Source of the DNA: Thermoplasmata archaeon
GTDB taxonomy: Archaea > Thermoplasmatota > Thermoplasmata > UBA10834
Direction of reading: 5' to 3'
DNA length: 8,650 bases
NCBI GenBank assembly: GCA_022865445.1
Contig: JALHSX010000282.1
Span: forward strand, 1 to 8,650
Within the stretch, counting starts at the first letter, position 1, and each line of letters begins with the position of its first letter. Positions 5,599-8,650 of the stretch are shown here, piece by piece. The translations under genes and the position numbers were made by a program. The notes below the pieces were generated by a model, which saw only the letters and a list, made by a program, of their open reading frames with translations, was not told the DNA's origin and ran no database searches.

Positions 5599-5832
5599 TT
5601 AAGGGTCAGATGTGGCCTTCTCCTCATCGTTGTCGGGGACCTCGGGATACAGTTTGGCGCCGCACTTTTCGCACCTTGGCTGGTCTGCGCGGTTCAGAGC
5701 GTCGCATTGCGGGCATCTCGTGGCTCCTGTCATGGCTCTTCGAACCGCCTTCAGTCTTTCAGGGTCGAGCCTGTAGAGGGTAGCAATGGTCAAGTCGTGG
5801 TACGAACCGCTGTCTTCCCTGTCATCGGACAT
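5599..5832 (-). CDS. Small zinc-ribbon protein of unknown function
   Basis: The product is a 77-residue soluble protein with an acidic start (SDDREDSG), a helical, basic middle (DPERLKAVRRAM, 23-34), then a zinc ribbon Cys40-X2-Cys43-X10-Cys54-X2-Cys57. It ends in an acidic tail (PEVPDNDEEKATSDP). Such ribbons usually hold one zinc and mediate protein or nucleic-acid contacts; I cannot name a specific family. The frame also has an ATG at 5856, but the TATA-like box at 5868-5875 would put transcription start near 5846, after that codon. The ATG at 5832 has AGAGG about ten bases upstream and is preferred. It is a single gene, convergent with the DoxX-family gene, and lies downstream of the PLP enzyme but with its own promoter. 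Confidence 0.7.
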   Translation of the reverse strand: MSDDREDSGSYHDLTIATLYRLDPERLKAVRRAMTGATRCPQCDALNRADQPRCEKCGAKLYPEVPDNDEEKATSDP

Positions 5833-5869
5833 ATTCGCCAATCCTCTCGACGTCATCGACTGGCGAATA
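5832..5869 (-). promoter_or_regulatory. Promoter and 9-bp dyad before the zinc-ribbon gene
   Basis: On the minus strand TTTATCTA (5875-5868) is a good TATA box. TATTCGCCA (5869-5861 on the minus strand) and its exact reverse complement TGGCGAATA (5840-5832) are separated by 20 nt. One arm touches the TATA box and the other runs into the start codon. The predicted transcription start falls between the arms, so a DNA-level operator is more likely than an mRNA hairpin. Confidence 0.45.
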
Positions 5870-5885
5870 GATAAATGGGACGCTA

Positions 5886-5925
5886 GGAACCCCGCTTATG
5901 CGGGATTCCAGAAAAGGAAAAAGAG
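5886..5925 (-). terminator. Terminator of the PLP-enzyme gene
   Basis: Downstream of the stop at 5935 the minus strand shows a T-rich tract (CTTTTTCCTTTTCT, about 5925-5912), typical of archaeal termination. A 24-nt hairpin follows (5909-5886): ten pairs with one mismatch around a four-base A/T loop, core CCCGC/GCGGG. Together they probably end the transcript before the zinc-ribbon promoter. Confidence 0.5.
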
Positions 5926-5934
5926 TTTGCGCGC

Positions 5935-7278
5935 TCAGTCCACCCTGTTCTTGTTGACGTACTTGATGCAGTCCTCGAGAATCTCAAGGCCAGCGTCGAG
6001 ATGCTCTTGCGGTATGTTCAGTGGCGGGATGTACCTGATGTTCGACTTGCCGCACGGCAGGAGCATGAGGCCCTTCTTGAAGGCCATGTCCGAGATCTTG
6101 TCCCTGCTCTTCGCGGCGTTCTTCTTGGACTTCCTGTCCTGGACGAACTCATGCGCGAGCATCAAGCCTAGGCCGCGTGTGTCTCCGATGATCTCGTACT
6201 TCTCCTGCATCTCCTGCAGGCGTTTCTTCGTCTCCTTGCCGACCTTGGCCGCGCGGTCTATGAGCTTCTCCTCTTCGATCACGTCGAGTGTTGCGAGCGC
6301 GGACGCGTGAGCAAGTGACGCGCCTCCGAATGTGTTGGAGTGCCGTCCGTATCTGTCGAAGTTCAGCTTCGCATCGACGATCGTAGCACCTATCGGCAAG
6401 CCACCGCCTAGTGACTTGGCGCTGCAGATGATGTCTGGGACCACATCGAAGTGTTCCGCTGCCCACATCTTTCCCGTCCTGCCCATGCCCGATTGGACCT
6501 CGTCGTCGATGAACAGGCACTTGTACTTCCTTGTGAGGTCGAAGACCATCTTGACGAACTCCTTCGGTGGCACGACGTATCCGCCCTCACCCTGGACAAC
6601 CTCCATGCATATCGCGGCGAGGTCGTTCGGGGGGATCTGCTGCTCGAAGTATACATCCTCGATGACCTTCGCGCACCACATCCCGCAGCTCGGGTATTCC
6701 AGTTTGTAGATGCATCTGTAACAGTACGCATACGGGACATGGAATACGCCCGGCATGAGTGTTGCAGTGTAGCCTTCTCTCTGTACCCACTTGCTCGCGG
6801 TCAAGGTCATGGCACCCGTCGTCCTTCCGTGGAAGGCTCCCAGGAAGTCCAACAAGATCTGTTTGCCAGTTCCCCTTTTCGCGATCTTGATCGCCGATTC
6901 CACCGACTCCGCGCCAGTGTTGGAGAAGAAGACCATCTTCTTGTTATTGCCTGGGGCGGTCTTTGCCAGCCTTTCGGCGAGTCTCGACTGCAGTCCACAG
7001 TAGAAGTCCGTACCCGCCACATGCGTGTACTTCTCCACCTGGTCATGGATCGCAGCCACGACCTTGGGGTGCCTTGCACCAACGTTCAGGACGCCGACGC
7101 CAGCGTAGAAGTCGATGTACGTGTTTCCGTCGACGTCTTCAATCACTGAGCCCTCCGCTTTCTTGAACACTAGCGGTGCGGTCTTGGTCGCCTTGACGAT
7201 GTACTCGTCGTCCTTGGCGACGATCTTCTTGGCCTCCGGGCCTGGAGGCTCAACTCTGATGTTCGGAACCTTTTGCAT
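5935..7278 (-). CDS. Class-III PLP aminotransferase (GABA/ornithine type) or amino-acid racemase
   Basis: This is a 447-aa fold-type I PLP enzyme of the acetylornithine/4-aminobutyrate aminotransferase family. The visible family landmarks are the phosphate-binding GAE (122-124), FHGRT (149-153), Asp259 in IDDEVQSGMGRTG that holds the pyridine nitrogen, the Schiff-base Lys288 in SAKSLGGGLPIG, and NTFGGA (315-320). The N-terminal segment with VEPPGPEAKKIV and the overall layout resemble archaeal enzymes that include ornithine or GABA aminotransferases and, in Thermococcales, broad-range amino-acid racemases. Sequence reading alone does not separate these. Four cysteines (186, 189, 198, 202; CX2CX8CX3C) form a cluster between the FHGRT block and the EVVQGEGG block and could bind a metal. 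The start at 7278 has AGGGGATC three bases upstream. It is expressed alone. A transaminase here could supply 2-oxo acids for IorAB, but that link is only inferred. Confidence 0.88.
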   Translation of the reverse strand: MQKVPNIRVEPPGPEAKKIVAKDDEYIVKATKTAPLVFKKAEGSVIEDVDGNTYIDFYAGVGVLNVGARHPKVVAAIHDQVEKYTHVAGTDFYCGLQSRLAERLAKTAPGNNKKMVFFSNTGAESVESAIKIAKRGTGKQILLDFLGAFHGRTTGAMTLTASKWVQREGYTATLMPGVFHVPYAYCYRCIYKLEYPSCGMWCAKVIEDVYFEQQIPPNDLAAICMEVVQGEGGYVVPPKEFVKMVFDLTRKYKCLFIDDEVQSGMGRTGKMWAAEHFDVVPDIICSAKSLGGGLPIGATIVDAKLNFDRYGRHSNTFGGASLAHASALATLDVIEEEKLIDRAAKVGKETKKRLQEMQEKYEIIGDTRGLGLMLAHEFVQDRKSKKNAAKSRDKISDMAFKKGLMLLPCGKSNIRYIPPLNIPQEHLDAGLEILEDCIKYVNKNRVD

Positions 7279-7314
7279 TTTGATCCCCTGTTGCGACTAG
7301 GTAGGCTCACTACT

Positions 7315-7336
7315 CATTAATCAGTTGTGGAAATAC
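7315..7336 (-). promoter_or_regulatory. Probable promoter of the PLP-enzyme gene
   Basis: On the minus strand TGATTAATG (7323-7315) is A/T-rich and would give a leader of about 15 nt containing the ribosome site AGGGGATC. Just upstream is GTATTTCCAC (7336-7327), identical to the element in the iorAB promoter. Which of the two is the real TATA box cannot be decided from the sequence. Confidence 0.4.
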
Positions 7337-7560
7337 GGAGCTTTCTCGGGCGAAAATGAGGCGAATCCGAACATGCAGATACGATTATCGTACGGTATTC
7401 CTGGCGCGTGCAACAGGCAGCGCGTTGCGGAAGCGAAAATTACAATTTGATTTTAATTATAATTTGACAAAAATACACTTGCAGAAGGTCCGCGTTTCTC
7501 CGGTCCTCTTCCCTGCTGGCCTGAGGACGACAGCTCTTCGCGAATCGAGGGCGCCCCCAA
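7337..7560. other. Non-coding region with an AT-rich island
   Basis: The 336 nt between the PLP enzyme and rpoK hold no convincing gene. A 76-codon plus-strand frame (7356-7586) exists, but it has no family resemblance or ribosome site and runs through the rpoK TATA box. Visible structure: a 13-nt palindrome TACGATTATCGTA (7380-7392) and an AT-rich island (about 7436-7475) with a tandem near-repeat. The remainder looks featureless. Confidence 0.5.
7438..7467 (+). repeat. Tandem 13-nt near-repeat in an AT-rich island
   Basis: AATTACAATTTGA (7438-7450) recurs as AATTATAATTTGA (7455-7467), one mismatch, with a 17-nt period. It stands out against GC-rich surroundings and lies about 100-125 nt upstream of the rpoK TATA box. 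It may be an activator or repressor site, or just a melted upstream region. Confidence 0.45.
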
Positions 7561-7571
7561 ACGTATATAAA
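7556..7571 (+). promoter_or_regulatory. Strong rpoK-rpsB promoter
   Basis: TATATAAA (7564-7571) is a near-consensus archaeal TATA box, preceded by CCCCAAACG as a BRE-like block. Transcription should start near 7593, giving a leader of about 20 nt before rpoK. Its strength suits a ribosomal and RNA polymerase operon. Confidence 0.75.
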
Positions 7572-7614
7572 GGGGCCACATTTTAGGGGATACCTCCACA
7601 GTGAGGCTAATAGC

Positions 7615-7788
7615 TTGAAGTATACCAGATTCGAGAAGGCCAGGATCATCGGCGCCAGGGCGCTTCAGATAAGCCTCGGAGCCCCGATACTTGTCGATGT
7701 AACCGATGAGACGATCGATCCCATCGAGATAGCTATAATGGAGTACGACAAGAAAGTCGTACCGATGACTGTCAAGAGAGAAACCTGA
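7615..7788 (+). CDS. rpoK: DNA-directed RNA polymerase subunit K (Rpo6)
   Basis: This is a 57-residue subunit of archaeal RNA polymerase, the counterpart of eukaryotic Rpb6 and bacterial omega, which helps assemble and hold the clamp. The conserved core is plain: KYTRFEKARIIGARALQ directly after the start, then LGAPILVDV, DPIEIAIMEY and the end VVPMTVKRET. The start codon is TTG at 7615; upstream in frame there is no ATG, GTG or TTG before the predicted transcription start. GAGG (7603-7606) is a suitable ribosome site, and the conserved sequence starts at residue 2. The gene is easily missed because it is short and lacks an ATG. It is followed by rpsB after nine bases, so they form an operon. 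In many archaea enolase sits between rpoK and rpsB; it is absent here. Confidence 0.93.
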   Translation: MKYTRFEKARIIGARALQISLGAPILVDVTDETIDPIEIAIMEYDKKVVPMTVKRET

Positions 7789-7797
7789 GGAATCCAG

Positions 7798-8433
7798 ATG
7801 GACGAGGTATCTGACACGCAACCGCAGACGGACACTGGCGCGCATCTTCTGATCCCCGAGGATGTCTACCTCACGTCAGGAGTCCACATCGGCACTCAGC
7901 AGAAGAGCGCCGACATGAAGGAGTTCATTTTCAAGGTCCGCTCGGACGGGCTCTACGTGCTCGATATCAAGAAGACGGACGAGCGCATCAGAGTGGCGGC
8001 CAAGTTCATCTCAAGGGTCGAGCCTGCGAGGATTCTCATAGTGTCGGCAAGGCAGTACGGTCAGAAGCCGGCAAAGGTCTTCGGAAAGGCCATCGGCGCG
8101 ATGGTCGTCGCTGGGAGGTTCGTGCCCGGCTCCTTGACGAATCCGATCCTACCCAAGTTCGTCGAGCCGGAGATGCTCTTCGTGACCGACCCGGCAGCTG
8201 ACGAGCAGGCGCTTAGGGAGGCCCTCAACGTCGGCATTCCCATCGTCGGGATATGCGATGCGAACAACGAGACGAAGTACGTCGACCTGGTCATCCCGTC
8301 GAACAACAAGGGAAGACGCGCGCTTGCGACCGTGTATTGGCTCCTCACAAGGGAGGTCCTGAAAGCCAGAGGACAGCTGGCCAGCGACGAGGACTTCAAG
8401 ATGACTGTGGATGAGTTCGAGGCTTCTCTCTAG
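7798..8433 (+). CDS. rpsB: 30S ribosomal protein S2 (uS2)
   Basis: This small-subunit ribosomal protein (211 aa) sits on the back of the 30S between head and body. Archaeal/eukaryotic-type blocks are visible: YLTSGVHIGTQQKSADMKEFIFKVRSDGLYVLDIKKTDERI (about residues 24-64), the segment ILIVSARQYGQKP, GRFVPGSLTNP (107-117) and the C-terminal half with GIPIVGICDANN and DLVIPSNNKGRRALATVYWLL. The length is normal for archaeal S2. The ATG at 7798 is preceded by TGAGG at a proper distance. The first 15 or so residues are polar, acidic and poorly conserved, as is common. It is co-transcribed with rpoK. Confidence 0.96.
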   Translation: MDEVSDTQPQTDTGAHLLIPEDVYLTSGVHIGTQQKSADMKEFIFKVRSDGLYVLDIKKTDERIRVAAKFISRVEPARILIVSARQYGQKPAKVFGKAIGAMVVAGRFVPGSLTNPILPKFVEPEMLFVTDPAADEQALREALNVGIPIVGICDANNETKYVDLVIPSNNKGRRALATVYWLLTREVLKARGQLASDEDFKMTVDEFEASL

Positions 8434-8435
8434 GC

Positions 8436-8457
8436 GAGACGGTCTCCTCCTTTTCTG
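8436..8457 (+). terminator. Possible terminator after rpsB
   Basis: GAGAC and GTCTC form a tight inverted repeat around one G, followed by the pyrimidine-rich stretch TCCTCCTTTTCTGTT. It starts three bases after the rpsB stop. A partial stop signal here would fit a weak new promoter further on (CGAAAGGCTATTGG, 8469-8482) for the next gene. Confidence 0.4.
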
Positions 8458-8520
8458 TTGGTTCTTTGCGAAAGGCTATTGGTGGGCAGAAGCCATTCAC
8501 TTCCATTGGTGAGGAATGAG

Positions 8521-8650
8521 ATGAGGCGTCCAACTGTCGCGGGCATGTTCTACGCAGGTGATGAGCGATCGTTGAGAAATCAGATCGAATCATGCTTTCT
8601 CGGCCCCCTCGGTCCTGGGAAGCTACCGAAGATCGGGTCCGCAAAGCGCC
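8521..8650 (+). CDS. MEMO1-family protein (AmmeMemoRadiSam system protein B), 5' part
   Basis: Only the first 43 codons are inside the window. The translation begins MRRPTVAGMFYAGDERSL and continues with a CF.GPLGPGKLP-like block, the characteristic opening of the MEMO1 family (R-P-x-VAG-x-FY, then CF-x-x-P-x-GPG). The family is related to non-haem-iron dioxygenases and often lies next to an AMMECR1 and a radical SAM gene; its exact role in archaea is not settled. The ATG at 8521 has GGTGAGG six bases upstream; an ATG at 8516 is out of frame. The rpsB-MEMO1 order is common in archaea. The 87-nt gap with terminator-like and promoter-like elements suggests partly separate expression. The gene runs off the right edge. 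Confidence 0.88.
   Translation, partial: MRRPTVAGMFYAGDERSLRNQIESCFLGPLGPGKLPKIGSAKR

Noticed and set aside
5833..5856. Earlier ATG (5856) for the zinc-ribbon protein
   Set aside because: It lies only about 15 nt from the centre of the TATA box, so it would precede the predicted transcription start.
7464..7469. Bacterial-type -35 box TTGACA
   Set aside because: No matching -10 box at the right distance, and the genes and other promoters are archaeal.
7356..7586. 76-codon plus-strand frame before rpoK
   Set aside because: It runs over the rpoK promoter, has no ribosome site, crosses the AT-rich island and resembles no protein family.
1..8650. CRISPR arrays, insertion sequences, integrase sites or defence genes
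   Set aside because: No regularly spaced repeats, transposase-like frames or duplicated tRNA 3' ends are seen; both tRNAs are flanked by ordinary sequence within the window.

Overview
The window is archaeal. Evidence: promoters of the TATA/BRE type about 25 nt upstream of likely transcription starts, tRNA genes without an encoded CCA end, and a run of rpoK (archaeal RNA polymerase subunit K), archaeal-type ribosomal protein S2 and a MEMO1-family gene. There is also an indolepyruvate:ferredoxin oxidoreductase pair, and several genes use GTG or TTG starts or look nearly leaderless. Base composition is moderately GC-rich. A Thermoplasmatota-like or other euryarchaeal origin is plausible, but that is inference; nothing here fixes the lineage.

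Left part (1-2553, minus strand): tRNA-Val(UAC), then iorB and iorA. The two subunits of indolepyruvate:ferredoxin oxidoreductase are translationally coupled (TGATG). Divergent from iorA across a 150-nt promoter region is leuC-leuD (2704-4460, plus strand), a two-subunit aconitase-family hydro-lyase overlapping by ATGA. Its small-subunit specificity loop is Tyr-Leu-Asp-Ser, which matches neither the classic isopropylmalate nor the classic homoaconitate signature. A possible 34-residue membrane peptide follows leuD in the same frame.

Middle (4600-5934): tRNA-Arg(UCG) with a clear promoter, a structured non-coding stretch, a four-helix DoxX/DoxD-family membrane protein, a 24-nt perfect palindrome, and a small zinc-ribbon protein on the minus strand. 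An imperfect 24-nt hairpin of the same geometry lies on the other side of the zinc-ribbon gene.

Right part (5935-8650): a class-III PLP enzyme on the minus strand (aminotransferase or amino-acid racemase) with a four-cysteine insertion. Next is a 336-nt non-coding region with an AT-rich island, then a plus-strand information-processing cluster: rpoK (57 aa, TTG start), rpsB and the 5' part of a MEMO1-family gene. The well-known archaeal rpoK-enolase-rpsB order appears here without enolase.

The metabolic genes fit amino-acid and 2-oxoacid turnover: transaminases make arylpyruvates, IorAB oxidises them to acyl-CoA with ferredoxin reduction, and LeuCD isomerises a 2-hydroxy acid. No defence system, CRISPR array, insertion sequence or other mobile element is visible. 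Most of the window is ordinary chromosome; the more interesting points are the LeuD loop, the small ORF after leuD, the paired hairpins and the cysteine-rich PLP enzyme.
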